Source of the DNA: Planococcus donghaensis
GTDB taxonomy: Bacteria; Bacillota; Bacilli; Bacillales_A; Planococcaceae
DNA: 64,000 nt
NCBI RefSeq assembly: GCF_001687665.2
Contig: NZ_CP016543.2
Coordinates: 2,108,001-2,172,000, forward strand
Reading direction: 5' to 3'
Part shown: positions 52,281 to 61,348 of the stretch, piece by piece
How positions within the stretch are numbered: the stretch's first letter is position 1
Layout: the number at the start of each line of letters is the position of its first letter
Notes under the pieces: model-generated
Database searches by the model: none
Seen by the model: only the letters and a program-made list of their open reading frames with translations
What the model was told of the DNA's origin: nothing
Made by a program: the position numbers and the translations under genes

Positions 52281-54632
52281 CTACTCAGTAGATTCGTCTG
52301 TTTGTGATTCTGTATTCTCTTGTGCTTCTGTATTTGGTTGTGTTTCTGGTTCTATTGGGACTTCATTTTCCGCTTCTTCTACTATGGTTTCAGAACCCGT
52401 GTCTTCTAACACTTCTTGTTCAGGCGGAATTTGATCTTCTTCTAGATTTTCTTCTTGCTCTTTTGCTTGAGCAGGATAAAAAATCTCAGGTGGATAAAGT
52501 TCAATAATTACGGGATCGCTCCCTACGACAAGCTGTCCTGCTTCAACGCTTTGTGTCATCGCATAGCCTTGGCCAGCAATCTCTAGTGCTAAACCACTTA
52601 AAGCTTGATAAGCAAGCAGTTCTCTCTTAGACCATCCAGTAAAATCAGGTAGCGTTGTGTCTCCAGCTGTTTTCAGGATCACACGACCACCTTTTAAGAC
52701 AGCATTACTTGCTTCTGGGTACTGAGAGATAATTTCTTCGGTATTCCCTATTACCTCAACTTCAATACCTAACTCCTGCAAAGCTTTAGTCGCTTGTGTC
52801 ACTGTTTTACCCGTATATTCTTCCATTGGCACTGTAGCGGCTTCCGCCATATTTTCTGGTTCGATGTTCAAATACTTCAAACTATTTTCCATTACGGAAG
52901 TAAAGATTTTCGCTACCGGTACTGAACCATACTCGTTAGTTGGCACATTAGGTTGTTGAACACCAATGTAGATAAGCAATTCCGGATCATCTGCAGGAGC
53001 CATCCCTAAAAAGGAGAACAAGTAATTATTTCTACCTGTTAAATAGCCGCCACCTTCTCTTGGTACTTGAGCTGTTCCCGTTTTTCCGGCAACTGTATAA
53101 TCTTTTAATGCAAAACCTCGCGCTGAGCCTACTTCAGATGTAACAGTTGAAGCCAATACTTCTTTAACTTGATTTGCAGTTTCAGCTGAAATCGGCTGTC
53201 CTGCTTCTTGTGGTTCGCTTTTAACCGTTACTTTTCCTGTGTCGGAATTTTTGATTTGATCGATCACATACGGTTTCATCATAACTCCGTCATTGGCAAT
53301 AGCAGACGCCGCTTGAATCATTTGAATAGGCGTAACTGTAGAACCTTGACCGTATGCAGTCGTTAACTTATTAATTGGCCATTGGTTCAAGATTTTACCT
53401 GATGCTTCTTTTGGCAAGTCGATGCCTGTTTGTTCCCCGAATCCAAAAGCATCTACATAGTTCATGAAAGTATCTGCTCCAAGACGTTCTAGTAAATACG
53501 CCATCGAAACGTTCGATGAGCGCTGGAAGCCTTCTAAAAACGAAATTGTTCCCCAGCCACGACCACTGTTATGATCTCCGATTTTGCTATCCAGTAAAGT
53601 ATATGTACCCGATTTGTAAGAAGCATTGGGATCCCATTTACCTTCTTCAATAGCAGCAGCTAATGTGAACATCTTCATAGGTGAACCGGGTTCAATCGTT
53701 AATTCGATGCTTTCATTTAGCCAGTTATCGGATAATCCTTCTCGCGTATTCGGATTAAATGTTGGGCGTTGAGACATTGCTAAAATTTCACCAGTCTTAG
53801 GATCTGCAATAACCGCAATCATGCGTGTTGGGTCGTATTCTTCTTGTACACCTGTCATCGCATCTTCTAAGAAATTCTGCAACGTTTTGTCCAATGTGAG
53901 TTGAACATCTGCTCCATTTACTGCTGGGGTAATTGCAGATTCATTGTTCGGCAGTAAGAAGCCCCATTTATCTGTATCAAACTCCATTTTGCCATTTTTC
54001 CCTGTTAATACATCATTGTGAATCGATTCGAGACCCATTCTTCCCGTTGTTTTTGTTTCTCCATTTTCTAGCTCTTCTTTCATCGCATAGCCGATTAAAT
54101 GAGAAGCAAAAACGCCATTAGGATATAATCGTTTTAAATCTCGAACAAATAATAAGCCTGGAATGTCTTCTTCTTTCATTGCAAGCATCTGCGTGTGACT
54201 AATTTCACGACCTGCAGAACCGAACTCTACTTGATAACGGTCTTTTTCGACACCATTTTTTAAAATTTCTAGAATTTTTTCTTCAGGAGCATTCAAATAT
54301 CCCGCTAATTTCTTAGCGGTTTCTTCAACATCTACAACATGCTGTGGATCACTAGCTTTCTGAGTAACTGATTCATCGAGTACTGCCACTAGTTTATAAG
54401 TTAGTGTATCTTCAGCTATCACTTCCCCATTGCGATCGACAATGCGTCCACGCTCAGCTGTCAACACTTCTTCTTGATTGTATTTCGCTGCAGCTTTAGC
54501 AGCTAGTTCTTGTCCTTCCACTTTCCCCGTGGCTTGTATGGTTACAATTCTCGCCAATAAAAGGAAAAAGAGCCCTGCGAATAACAAAAATAGCAGAAAG
54601 GCTCCTCCTTGAAATCGAAACTTTTTTTTCAT
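52281..54632 (-). CDS. pbpB: Division penicillin-binding protein (class B, PBP1/PBP2B type) with PASTA domains
   Basis: Septal peptidoglycan transpeptidase. 783 residues: short cytoplasmic tail, membrane helix (~11-32), dimerisation domain (ERGRIVDRNGEVIAEDTLTY), transpeptidase domain with Ser317-X-X-Lys320 (SPMK), SSN (372-374) and KTG (517-519), two PASTA domains (~610-665 and ~666-723), and an acidic Glu/Gln/Thr-rich tail of about 60 residues. This tail is longer than I expect for the family. No separate spoVD gene follows. Overlaps ftsL by 4 bp. Confidence 0.95.
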   Translation of the reverse strand: MKKKFRFQGGAFLLFLLFAGLFFLLLARIVTIQATGKVEGQELAAKAAAKYNQEEVLTAERGRIVDRNGEVIAEDTLTYKLVAVLDESVTQKASDPQHVVDVEETAKKLAGYLNAPEEKILEILKNGVEKDRYQVEFGSAGREISHTQMLAMKEEDIPGLLFVRDLKRLYPNGVFASHLIGYAMKEELENGETKTTGRMGLESIHNDVLTGKNGKMEFDTDKWGFLLPNNESAITPAVNGADVQLTLDKTLQNFLEDAMTGVQEEYDPTRMIAVIADPKTGEILAMSQRPTFNPNTREGLSDNWLNESIELTIEPGSPMKMFTLAAAIEEGKWDPNASYKSGTYTLLDSKIGDHNSGRGWGTISFLEGFQRSSNVSMAYLLERLGADTFMNYVDAFGFGEQTGIDLPKEASGKILNQWPINKLTTAYGQGSTVTPIQMIQAASAIANDGVMMKPYVIDQIKNSDTGKVTVKSEPQEAGQPISAETANQVKEVLASTVTSEVGSARGFALKDYTVAGKTGTAQVPREGGGYLTGRNNYLFSFLGMAPADDPELLIYIGVQQPNVPTNEYGSVPVAKIFTSVMENSLKYLNIEPENMAEAATVPMEEYTGKTVTQATKALQELGIEVEVIGNTEEIISQYPEASNAVLKGGRVILKTAGDTTLPDFTGWSKRELLAYQALSGLALEIAGQGYAMTQSVEAGQLVVGSDPVIIELYPPEIFYPAQAKEQEENLEEDQIPPEQEVLEDTGSETIVEEAENEVPIEPETQPNTEAQENTESQTDESTE

Positions 54633-54991
54633 TGTCCAGGCACTACCTTTACATTTTGCTCATTTAATTTAAGGCCAAGCTCTTTTGCTTTAGCCCAAAT
54701 GCGCTCATATGAAGACAGTTCACTTACCTGTACGGACAAATCTGTATTTTGCTTCGTTGTTTCATTGACTGATTGTTCAATTTTTTGAATTTCTTGAGTT
54801 GATGCTTGAATCGTTGCTTGATTCTGCAAAACCAGCAATGCACACATAATACAGACTGCTACAAAAGTTGTATACAGAATTTTTTCACCTTTTGTGATTA
54901 AGCCTTTTTTTCTAATCGATTGTTGCTGGCTCGGATTTCGAGGTGCGGCCGGCTGTTGGATGTAATCTTCTGTTCTTGCATTCAGTGCCAT
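54629..54991 (-). CDS. ftsL: Cell division protein FtsL
   Basis: 120-residue bitopic protein: cytoplasmic N-terminus rich in Gln/Pro/Lys, one membrane helix (~37-57), then an extracellular leucine-zipper-like coiled coil (~60-100) ending in YERIWAKAKELGLKLNEQNVKVV. It pairs with DivIC and DivIB. Identified by position between rsmH and pbp plus topology, since the family is poorly conserved. Confidence 0.92.
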   Translation of the reverse strand: MALNARTEDYIQQPAAPRNPSQQQSIRKKGLITKGEKILYTTFVAVCIMCALLVLQNQATIQASTQEIQKIEQSVNETTKQNTDLSVQVSELSSYERIWAKAKELGLKLNEQNVKVVPGQ

Positions 54992-55003
54992 CTGAACACG
55001 TCC

Positions 55004-55942
55004 TTACTCGTTTATTTTTTCTGCAATCCGCAACTTAGCGGAGCGTGATCGATTGTTATGTTCTAGTTCTTCTTCAGAAGGTAATATTGGTTTTCTTGTA
55101 ATTAGCTTTAAAATTGGTTCCATTCCATCAGGAATTACCGGTAAGTTCGGTGGCAATTCAGGTAGTGAAGAGGCTTCTTTAAAAATTGCTTTACAAAGTC
55201 GATCTTCTAACGAATGGAAAGTAATCACACTAATTCTTCCGCCAATTGCTAGTAGGCTAACGGCGTCTTGTAAAGATGTTTCTGCTGCACCTAATTCATC
55301 ATTTACTGCGATGCGAATGGCTTGGAATACTCTTTTAGCAGGATGTCCACCTTTTCGACGGGCAAAAGCAGGAATTCCATCTTTGATGCATTCCACCAAC
55401 TGACCCGTAGTTTCGATTGGTTGCTTTTCTCTTGCCGCTTCGATTTTACGTGCAATTTGCTTTGAAAATTTCTCTTCGCCGTAACGATAAAAAATTCTTA
55501 CTAAATCTTCAAAAGACCATTCATTTACTACGTGATAAGCACTTAGTTCTGCACTTTGGTCCATTCGCATATCTAAAGGTGCGTCGTTGTGATAACTAAA
55601 TCCTCGTTCTGGTGTATCCAATTGTGGAGAAGAAACGCCTAAGTCATATAGAATGCCATCAACTTTTTCTACCCCATGCATTTCCAATTCTTCTTTTAAA
55701 AATTTAAAGTTAGCATGGATAAATGTAATTCTATGTAAATACTCTTGTAGTTTTTCTTTTGCATGAGCTATCGCCGTTGCGTCTTGATCGAAACAATATA
55801 AATGACCTTGGTCAGATAATTGCTGAACCAAATATTCGCTGTGTCCTGCTCCGCCCAGCGTACAATCAACATATATGCCATCAGGACGAACGTTCAGACC
55901 ATCGACAGTTTCATGCAGTAAAACCGTGGTGTGATTGAACAA
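55004..55942 (-). CDS. rsmH: 16S rRNA (cytosine 1402-N4)-methyltransferase RsmH
   Basis: SAM-dependent methyltransferase of the decoding centre. About 312 residues: [22 protein letters not shown] loop [54 protein letters not shown] and [12 protein letters not shown]. The preferred start is a TTG at 55942 (LFNHTTVL) following GGGGGGA; the frame is open to a GTG at 55960 that lacks a ribosome-binding site. 12 bp before ftsL. Confidence 0.95.
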   Translation of the reverse strand: MFNHTTVLLHETVDGLNVRPDGIYVDCTLGGAGHSEYLVQQLSDQGHLYCFDQDATAIAHAKEKLQEYLHRITFIHANFKFLKEELEMHGVEKVDGILYDLGVSSPQLDTPERGFSYHNDAPLDMRMDQSAELSAYHVVNEWSFEDLVRIFYRYGEEKFSKQIARKIEAAREKQPIETTGQLVECIKDGIPAFARRKGGHPAKRVFQAIRIAVNDELGAAETSLQDAVSLLAIGGRISVITFHSLEDRLCKAIFKEASSLPELPPNLPVIPDGMEPILKLITRKPILPSEEELEHNNRSRSAKLRIAEKINE

Positions 55943-55962
55943 TCCATTCCCCCCGTTCACTT

Positions 55963-56394
55963 TTAAAAGTCAAAATCAGTTAAATTTTCCGCGATTTCAC
56001 TAAAGGAATCTTCGGATGCTGCAAAATAGCTTTCCCATGAATCTTTTGCCCATATTTCAAAACGGTTGGACACACCTAAGATAATGCATTCTTTTTCAAG
56101 TTTCGCGTAAGAAATTAATGTCGTCGGTATATTGACGCGCCCTTGCTTATCAAGTTCCACTTCTGAGGCACCTGAGAAAAAAAAGCGTGTAAAAGCACGT
56201 GCGTCTTTTTTCGTGACCGGCAGTTCTTTAAGCTTTTCTTCAATTTTCTGCCATTCTTCCATAGTGTAGCCAAATAAGCACTGATCTAGACCTCGAGTAA
56301 TCACAAAATGATCTCCCAAGAGTTCACGGAATTTAGCCGGTATGATTAACCGTCCTTTTGCATCAACGCTATGTTGATATTCGCCCATGAACAT
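55963..56394 (-). CDS. mraZ: Transcriptional regulator MraZ
   Basis: Double AbrB-like DNA-binding protein that controls the dcw cluster. 143 residues, same length as the B. subtilis protein: two repeats with the DXXXR signature ([16 protein letters not shown] and [15 protein letters not shown]). ATG 56394 gives MFMGEYQHS; a second ATG at 56388 is also well spaced from GAAGG. A longer frame to 56439 contains the operator-like repeats and is not conserved. Confidence 0.95.
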   Translation of the reverse strand: MFMGEYQHSVDAKGRLIIPAKFRELLGDHFVITRGLDQCLFGYTMEEWQKIEEKLKELPVTKKDARAFTRFFFSGASEVELDKQGRVNIPTTLISYAKLEKECIILGVSNRFEIWAKDSWESYFAASEDSFSEIAENLTDFDF

Positions 56395-56404
56395 ATCCTT
56401 CACC

Positions 56405-56451
56405 CCACTTATTGTAATAAATGTACCACAATCCCCCACTTGTCACCACTT
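56405..56451 (-). promoter_or_regulatory. MraZ-box-like direct repeats upstream of mraZ
   Basis: Minus strand repeats AAGTGG (56451-56446), AAGTGG (56441-56436) and TTGTGG (56431-56426) with an exact 10 bp period, plus another AAGTGG at 56410-56405 nearer the start codon. A helical-turn spacing of GTGG-type repeats matches known MraZ binding arrays. Autoregulation is inferred. Confidence 0.65.
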
Positions 56452-56510
56452 GTTTTTGAAATATTTCATGTTTGTTACAGTAAAATATCTCAACAAGTTA
56501 TTTTGACATA

Positions 56511-56539
56511 AAAAAAGCCTGCATAAGCAGGCTTTTCAA
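56511..56539 (-). terminator. Intrinsic terminator of bshC
   Basis: Minus strand stem AAAAGCCTGC / GCAGGCTTTT with a 4-base loop and T run, directly after the bshC stop. It isolates bshC from the mraZ promoter region. Confidence 0.92.
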
Positions 56540-56540
56540 C

Positions 56541-58160
56541 TTAAAAATAAATAATTTTATGATTTTTGTCATAACAGAGCGGAAGTGCTAAAAGATCTTT
56601 TACAAGGTCGACTCCATACTGATTCATATAAGTAAACGGACAGTATGTTCTTTCTTGAAAACCTCCATTAGGTAATAGTTCATTTTCAATGGCAGCGTAA
56701 TGTTCGAACTCAATGCTGTTTTGAAGTATTACTTCATCTTGCAATTTGTTTTTCAAGAACTTTAGTTGCTTAACATGCAATTGTAAATTCTTCTCCACAA
56801 TCGGCGTTAATCCCTTACTGACTAAAGAGAATTGTTGTTTGATTTGCTCATAATTTTTTTCTAATTCAAGTTCTAAGTTTGCCAGTAGCGCTTCCGCTTC
56901 TTGTTCACGAATCGTCTCCATCAATCGGTTTCTCATAGCCGCTATTTGATGTTCGTTAACAACAGAAGAAAAATCTAATTTGTACTTATTTAGTAAACGC
57001 TGCGTTTTGCGGTTTACAAGCGTCAAACTTAAACGAGGCATAATTACCGGTAATTCCATATCGAATATTTCAAACGCACCTTTTAAAGCTGCCCAATAAG
57101 CAATTTCGCCCGGGCCGCCAACAAAAGCGAGTACTGGAAAAACCATTTCCTGCATTAACGGCCGCGTCACTACATTATTGCTTAATAGCTCTGGTGTTTC
57201 TTCTGCAATAGTTAGAAGTTGCTGTTTTGTGAAACGAATGGAGCCATTGTTCGCTACAAACTCTGGACCTTCACGTTCTAGTAACAGCCGTTCTCCTTTA
57301 ACGTTTATAAATAGATTTGCAGCAGTTTCTTCTGCTTCAATTACTGCACTATAGCCATCTTTCACAAGAGACTTTTCAGCAACCGTTACAACTTTTGCGA
57401 TATCAGCTGAACGATTAATCATTTCTACAAAATAAGGAGACTCATATTTCCGAAACGCTTTATCTGCAGCATCTATGTACAGTAGCCCTTCTTCTTGAAA
57501 GAAATAATGAATAAGTTCTGCGAAAAAGTCTGTGAACGATCGAGATTTTTCCAACAAACCGAATGCTAGTTTTTGTATGTCTTTCGAGTGTTCTGTTTCT
57601 GGAAGGCTGCGGAAATATTCTTCTAAAAAAGAAGCCGTTTTTGGTTTATTAAGATTTGCTGACGAAGCTGAGTTTTTGCCGTATTCAGCATAAGGGATAT
57701 TCAATTTATCCATCCGACCATTTACTTCTCGATAAAGGTGACTAACTTCAGCTAAATCATGATCTTCTCCAGCAATCCAAAAAACTGGCACTACGGGTGT
57801 TCGGAGTTGCTCAGAAGCTTGTTTAGCAAGAATAATGACAGATATCGCTTTATGTACCGTATAGAGTGGTCCTGTCAGAATACCTGCTTGTTGACCAGTA
57901 ATTACAACAGGCGCACCTGCTTCTAAATTTTCTAAATTCTGTTGAGTCATTTCAGACAGTTTTTCCCGTCCCATATAATCACGCAGTATACCTGTAAGCT
58001 TCGAACGATCAACAGAATGATTTTGTAGGTTTTTCAATCGTTTTTCAAATGACGCTAGTTGTGGGTCATATGAAAAATACTGGCGAAGTACCGGTTTGCC
58101 ATTTATATAATCACTCATCAATTTACTGGCTGGTTCAACGTACTGTTCCTCTACTTTCAT
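56541..58160 (-). CDS. bshC: Putative cysteine ligase BshC (bacillithiol synthesis)
   Basis: Thought to add cysteine to GlcN-malate in the last step of bacillithiol synthesis. 539 residues from the ATG at 58160 (AAAGGGG seven bases upstream), the same length as the B. subtilis protein. Features: VVITGQQAGILTGPLYTVHKA, FWIAGEDHDLAEVSH, AFVGGPGEIAYWA and a coiled coil (~440-480). The open frame extends to 58190 without support. Located upstream of mraZ as in B. subtilis. Confidence 0.94.
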   Translation of the reverse strand: MKVEEQYVEPASKLMSDYINGKPVLRQYFSYDPQLASFEKRLKNLQNHSVDRSKLTGILRDYMGREKLSEMTQQNLENLEAGAPVVITGQQAGILTGPLYTVHKAISVIILAKQASEQLRTPVVPVFWIAGEDHDLAEVSHLYREVNGRMDKLNIPYAEYGKNSASSANLNKPKTASFLEEYFRSLPETEHSKDIQKLAFGLLEKSRSFTDFFAELIHYFFQEEGLLYIDAADKAFRKYESPYFVEMINRSADIAKVVTVAEKSLVKDGYSAVIEAEETAANLFINVKGERLLLEREGPEFVANNGSIRFTKQQLLTIAEETPELLSNNVVTRPLMQEMVFPVLAFVGGPGEIAYWAALKGAFEIFDMELPVIMPRLSLTLVNRKTQRLLNKYKLDFSSVVNEHQIAAMRNRLMETIREQEAEALLANLELELEKNYEQIKQQFSLVSKGLTPIVEKNLQLHVKQLKFLKNKLQDEVILQNSIEFEHYAAIENELLPNGGFQERTYCPFTYMNQYGVDLVKDLLALPLCYDKNHKIIYF

Positions 58161-58236
58161 AAAAAAGTCCCCTTTTCCGTTTACATTCAAAATCTACTAT
58201 AGCAAACGCATCTCTCAAAGAAAAAAAATACGCCTA

Positions 58237-58614
58237 CTAAATCGATTTAACAATGATGGAAATAAGACCTACTATCCATACAAGCGCATACAGAGAAGCT
58301 AATAGCAAAAAGTAAGTTCTCCATAATTTACGAAAAAACGGGATAATTTCAAGTTCTTTCGTATTTCTCCACTCGATGACTAATAATATTATTGCTAATA
58401 CAAGAGCGACGAAATAAATGTATGCAGAAATGGAAAGACCCCAAAGAAATTCTACACTGGCTGGGACAGAAAAGAATAATAAAAAAGTTGTCACGTCTGA
58501 AGCTAAGACCAATGCTTTTTGCTTTTTGCTTTTTAGCAAAAAGAGATAAACAATAATAAAAAGAAGAAAAGGAATATACAAAAATACAGTTGCAATTGTA
58601 AACAAAATTGTCAT
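58237..58614 (-). CDS. Small membrane protein, DUF3397-like
   Basis: 125 residues with about four hydrophobic segments (~5-25, ~38-55, ~62-82, ~100-122) and few other features. Overlaps the ketopantoate-reductase-like gene by 4 bp (ATGA), so it is co-translated with it. Size, topology and position beside bshC suggest the DUF3397 family of Bacilli; no function is known. I base this on context rather than a clear motif. Confidence 0.7.
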   Translation of the reverse strand: MTILFTIATVFLYIPFLLFIIVYLFLLKSKKQKALVLASDVTTFLLFFSVPASVEFLWGLSISAYIYFVALVLAIILLVIEWRNTKELEIIPFFRKLWRTYFLLLASLYALVWIVGLISIIVKSI

Positions 58615-59474
58615 TGAGTTACCTCAACAGTTTTCAATAAATGATAGAAAGCTTTAAACAAAGGCAACTCTAATTTTGATTGATTTAATACATACACCAT
58701 TAGTCCGTCGACCTCCATTGGATCATTAGCTAAACGGTCAGCAAACATCCTCGATACTCTTTCGGGTTCTGCTGCACACATTGTTGCAACATTTTCAATC
58801 GGTTGCAACCATTCAATTTCTGGAAATGCCAAATACAATTCATTATATAAATTTCGGAACAATTCATAAGCATGAGGGTTAGTAATTAGCTCACCATTTC
58901 GTATTTTCATCATGGCAGTTAAAGGATCGATCAAACTGCTGAGTAATACGTTTTCAAAAAGTGATTTTTCAATGTCCTCAACCCATTCACTTTGCCAAGC
59001 ATCGGTTGTAAGAAGCGGTTGAAATTCTTCTGACTGCCCTTTGATCAACCCAAATCTAAATTGAGGCGATTTACTAAAGCTAATTTCCGTATCTTTTACT
59101 TTGATGCAATCCGTATCTACTATACCCGCAGTGATATGGCGATGTGATAATGCAGTGGCTTTTTCTAAAAAAAGCATACCTTGTTGCAGAAAAATGATTT
59201 TGTTGCTTGGGCGACGAATTTTCAACAACCTCAATATCGGTGGTAATTCATCATAGTTCACCGTCACTAGAACAAAAGCCTCCGCATCGATTTGCTCAAA
59301 GTCTGTATAGGCAGCTACTTTTTGACAATTTCCATCATTTATAATTCCTTGCTTGTTAATTATCGCGGCTTGCTCTTCGTGCTGTGTAATGACTTGCACT
59401 TCATGGCCCGCTTTTTTCAGTAGATAAGCTGGTAACAATCCACTGACTCCAGCTCCGATAATTGCATATTTCAC
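58611..59474 (-). CDS. Ketopantoate reductase-like protein (PanE/ApbA family)
   Basis: 287-residue NAD(P)-binding protein with the Rossmann motif AIIGAGVSGLLPAYLL and the C-terminal family segment IDPLTAMMKIRNGEL. Position beside bshC and mraZ equals that of ylbQ (panE) in B. subtilis. However, where PanE has a catalytic Lys and Asn before NPLTA (KLIVNACINPLTA in B. subtilis), this protein reads NVLLSSLIDPLTA. So the catalytic lysine seems replaced. It may be an inactive or altered-specificity homologue. Preceded upstream by the terminator of the carboxylase operon. Confidence 0.82.
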   Translation of the reverse strand: MKYAIIGAGVSGLLPAYLLKKAGHEVQVITQHEEQAAIINKQGIINDGNCQKVAAYTDFEQIDAEAFVLVTVNYDELPPILRLLKIRRPSNKIIFLQQGMLFLEKATALSHRHITAGIVDTDCIKVKDTEISFSKSPQFRFGLIKGQSEEFQPLLTTDAWQSEWVEDIEKSLFENVLLSSLIDPLTAMMKIRNGELITNPHAYELFRNLYNELYLAFPEIEWLQPIENVATMCAAEPERVSRMFADRLANDPMEVDGLMVYVLNQSKLELPLFKAFYHLLKTVEVTQ

Positions 59475-59510
59475 GGAATCACTCCTTACAGTGCCACAGT
59501 TTTTTTCTTA

Positions 59511-59543
59511 AAAAAGAAGCCTGCCCATATTAGGCAGACTTCT
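59511..59543 (-). terminator. Intrinsic terminator of the acyl-CoA carboxylase operon
   Basis: Minus strand stem AGAAGTCTGCC / GGCAGGCTTCT (one T-G pair) with a 7-base loop and TTTTTT tail, ~13 bp after the carboxyltransferase stop. Confidence 0.87.
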
Positions 59544-59555
59544 AATAATAATCTA

Positions 59556-61106
59556 TTATACAGGATAAATCGGATGTTTTCGATATGGCAATGGTAAATC
59601 TTTTGTTTCGTAAAATGACAAACGCTGAGATAGCACTGAACGCAATTGATGCGGTGCTACTATTTCATCAACAATCAGTTCAGAAGCCAAGCGATAAATA
59701 TCAATTTCTTCTTTATACTCTTGATGTTTTTCTTGAACATACTTAAGGCGTTCTTTCGGATCTTCAATTGCTTCGATTTTGTTAGAGTAAACAGCATTGA
59801 CAGCTGCCTCAGGACCCATTACTGCAATTTGTGCTGTCGGCAACGCAATACAGACGTCCGGCTCAAAGGCAGGGCCTGCCATCGCGTATAATCCAGCACC
59901 ATAGGCTTTACGGACAATCACCGAAATTTTGGGTACAGTGGCAGAACTCATTGCCGCGATAAACTTCGCACCGTGACGAATAATTCCAGCACGCTCTACT
60001 TTTGTTCCAATCATAAATCCTGGAACGTCCGCTAGGAACAATAACGGAATTGAAAAAGCATCGCATAGGTTGATAAACTTCGCGCCTTTATCAGCTGAAT
60101 CACCAAACAATACGCCGCCTTTAACTTTTGGCTGGTTCGCAAGAATCCCCACTACTTGTCCATCAATACGTGCAATCCCAGTAATCAATTCCCCAGCGAA
60201 CAGTTTTTTAATATCGAAAAAACTGCCCTCATCAACCAATTGATCAATCAATTCATACATATCAAAAGGTGCATTTTGGTTTTCTGGAATGATTGCTTCA
60301 AGTGAACGTCCCGCTTTTGCTGCTTTTGCTTCAATCTTTTCAGGCTTGATCGCAAAGTTAGCTGGGAAGTTTGTTAAGTAACGACGTGCTTCTGAGATAG
60401 CTTCCTCTTCTGTTGCAACTAATACATCACCAACACCACTCACTGTACAATGCATGCGAGCTCCGCCCATTTCTTCAAGCGACACTTTTTCACCAATAAC
60501 TTTTTCAGCCATGCGCGGTGAACCAAGGTACATCGAAGCGTTGCCGTCTACCATAATCACAATGTCACAAAAGGCAGGAATATATGCGCCCCCTGCAGCA
60601 GATGGACCGAATAGTAAACATACTTGTGGCACCATTCCAGACATTCTTACTTGATTATGGAATATTTTACCTGCACCACGTCGGTTAGGGAACATATCTA
60701 GTTGATCGGTAATACGTGCACCAGCAGAATCTACTAAGTAGAGCATAGGCACTTGCATTTTTTCTGCAGTTTCTTGAATACGGATGATCTTTTCAACCGT
60801 ACGCGAACCCCATGATCCTGCTTTTACAGTAGAATCATTCGCCATTACACAAACCGTTTCACCATTAACTTTACCAATAGCGGTGACCACGCCATCCGCT
60901 GGAAGGTCATTTGCTTCAACATTAGCAAAACGTCCGTCTTCTGCATAGTTTTCATCATCGAATAATAATTTCAACCGATCACGGACAAATAATTTATTGC
61001 TTTCTTTCATTTTGTCGTGATATTTTTGCTGCCCCCCAGCAAAAATTTTTGCAAGCTTTTGTTCTAAACGTTCATTATACCCTGTTGTTTCAGTCGTTTT
61101 TGTCAT
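59556..61106 (-). CDS. Acyl-CoA carboxylase, carboxyltransferase (beta) subunit
   Basis: Moves the carboxyl group from biotin to an acyl-CoA, probably propionyl-CoA or methylcrotonyl-CoA. 516 residues with both carboxyltransferase halves fused: N-half (ANVEANDLPADGVVTAIGKV; GPSAAGGAYIPAFCD) and C-half (FLADVPGFMIGTKVERAGIIRHGAK; GAGLYAMAGPAFEPD). Resembles B. subtilis YngE/propionyl-CoA carboxylase beta subunits rather than the split AccA/AccD of fatty acid synthesis. Third gene of a three-gene operon. Substrate not decidable by eye. Confidence 0.92.
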   Translation of the reverse strand: MTKTTETTGYNERLEQKLAKIFAGGQQKYHDKMKESNKLFVRDRLKLLFDDENYAEDGRFANVEANDLPADGVVTAIGKVNGETVCVMANDSTVKAGSWGSRTVEKIIRIQETAEKMQVPMLYLVDSAGARITDQLDMFPNRRGAGKIFHNQVRMSGMVPQVCLLFGPSAAGGAYIPAFCDIVIMVDGNASMYLGSPRMAEKVIGEKVSLEEMGGARMHCTVSGVGDVLVATEEEAISEARRYLTNFPANFAIKPEKIEAKAAKAGRSLEAIIPENQNAPFDMYELIDQLVDEGSFFDIKKLFAGELITGIARIDGQVVGILANQPKVKGGVLFGDSADKGAKFINLCDAFSIPLLFLADVPGFMIGTKVERAGIIRHGAKFIAAMSSATVPKISVIVRKAYGAGLYAMAGPAFEPDVCIALPTAQIAVMGPEAAVNAVYSNKIEAIEDPKERLKYVQEKHQEYKEEIDIYRLASELIVDEIVAPHQLRSVLSQRLSFYETKDLPLPYRKHPIYPV

Positions 61107-61132
61107 TTCACTGTCCCCTTTGCTTAAAACGA

Positions 61133-61348
61133 TTACTCGCCTACTGTGATCAACAAATCGCCTTCATTAACGAAACCGCCAACTTCAACGTGAACTTTTT
61201 CTACAGTTCCACCGAATTCAGCTTCTACTGGTATTTCCATTTTCATTGATTCGATTGTTAAAACAGCTTGTCCCGGTGTAATTGCTTGTCCTTCAGCTGC
61301 TAATACGTTTAATACCGTTCCTGCCATTGACGCTTTTAGTTCTTTCAT
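61133..61348 (-). CDS. Biotin carboxyl carrier protein (short, biotin/lipoyl domain only)
   Basis: 71-residue biotinyl domain: MKELKASMAGTVLNVLAAEG, biotin-lysine motif TIESMKMEIPVEAE (Lys ~35), and GGFVNEGDLLITVGE. The ATG at 61348 overlaps the biotin carboxylase stop (ATGA) and has AGGAGG upstream. It lacks the N-terminal extension of AccB, as does B. subtilis YngHB, so it serves the catabolic carboxylase encoded around it. Confidence 0.94.
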   Translation of the reverse strand: MKELKASMAGTVLNVLAAEGQAITPGQAVLTIESMKMEIPVEAEFGGTVEKVHVEVGGFVNEGDLLITVGE

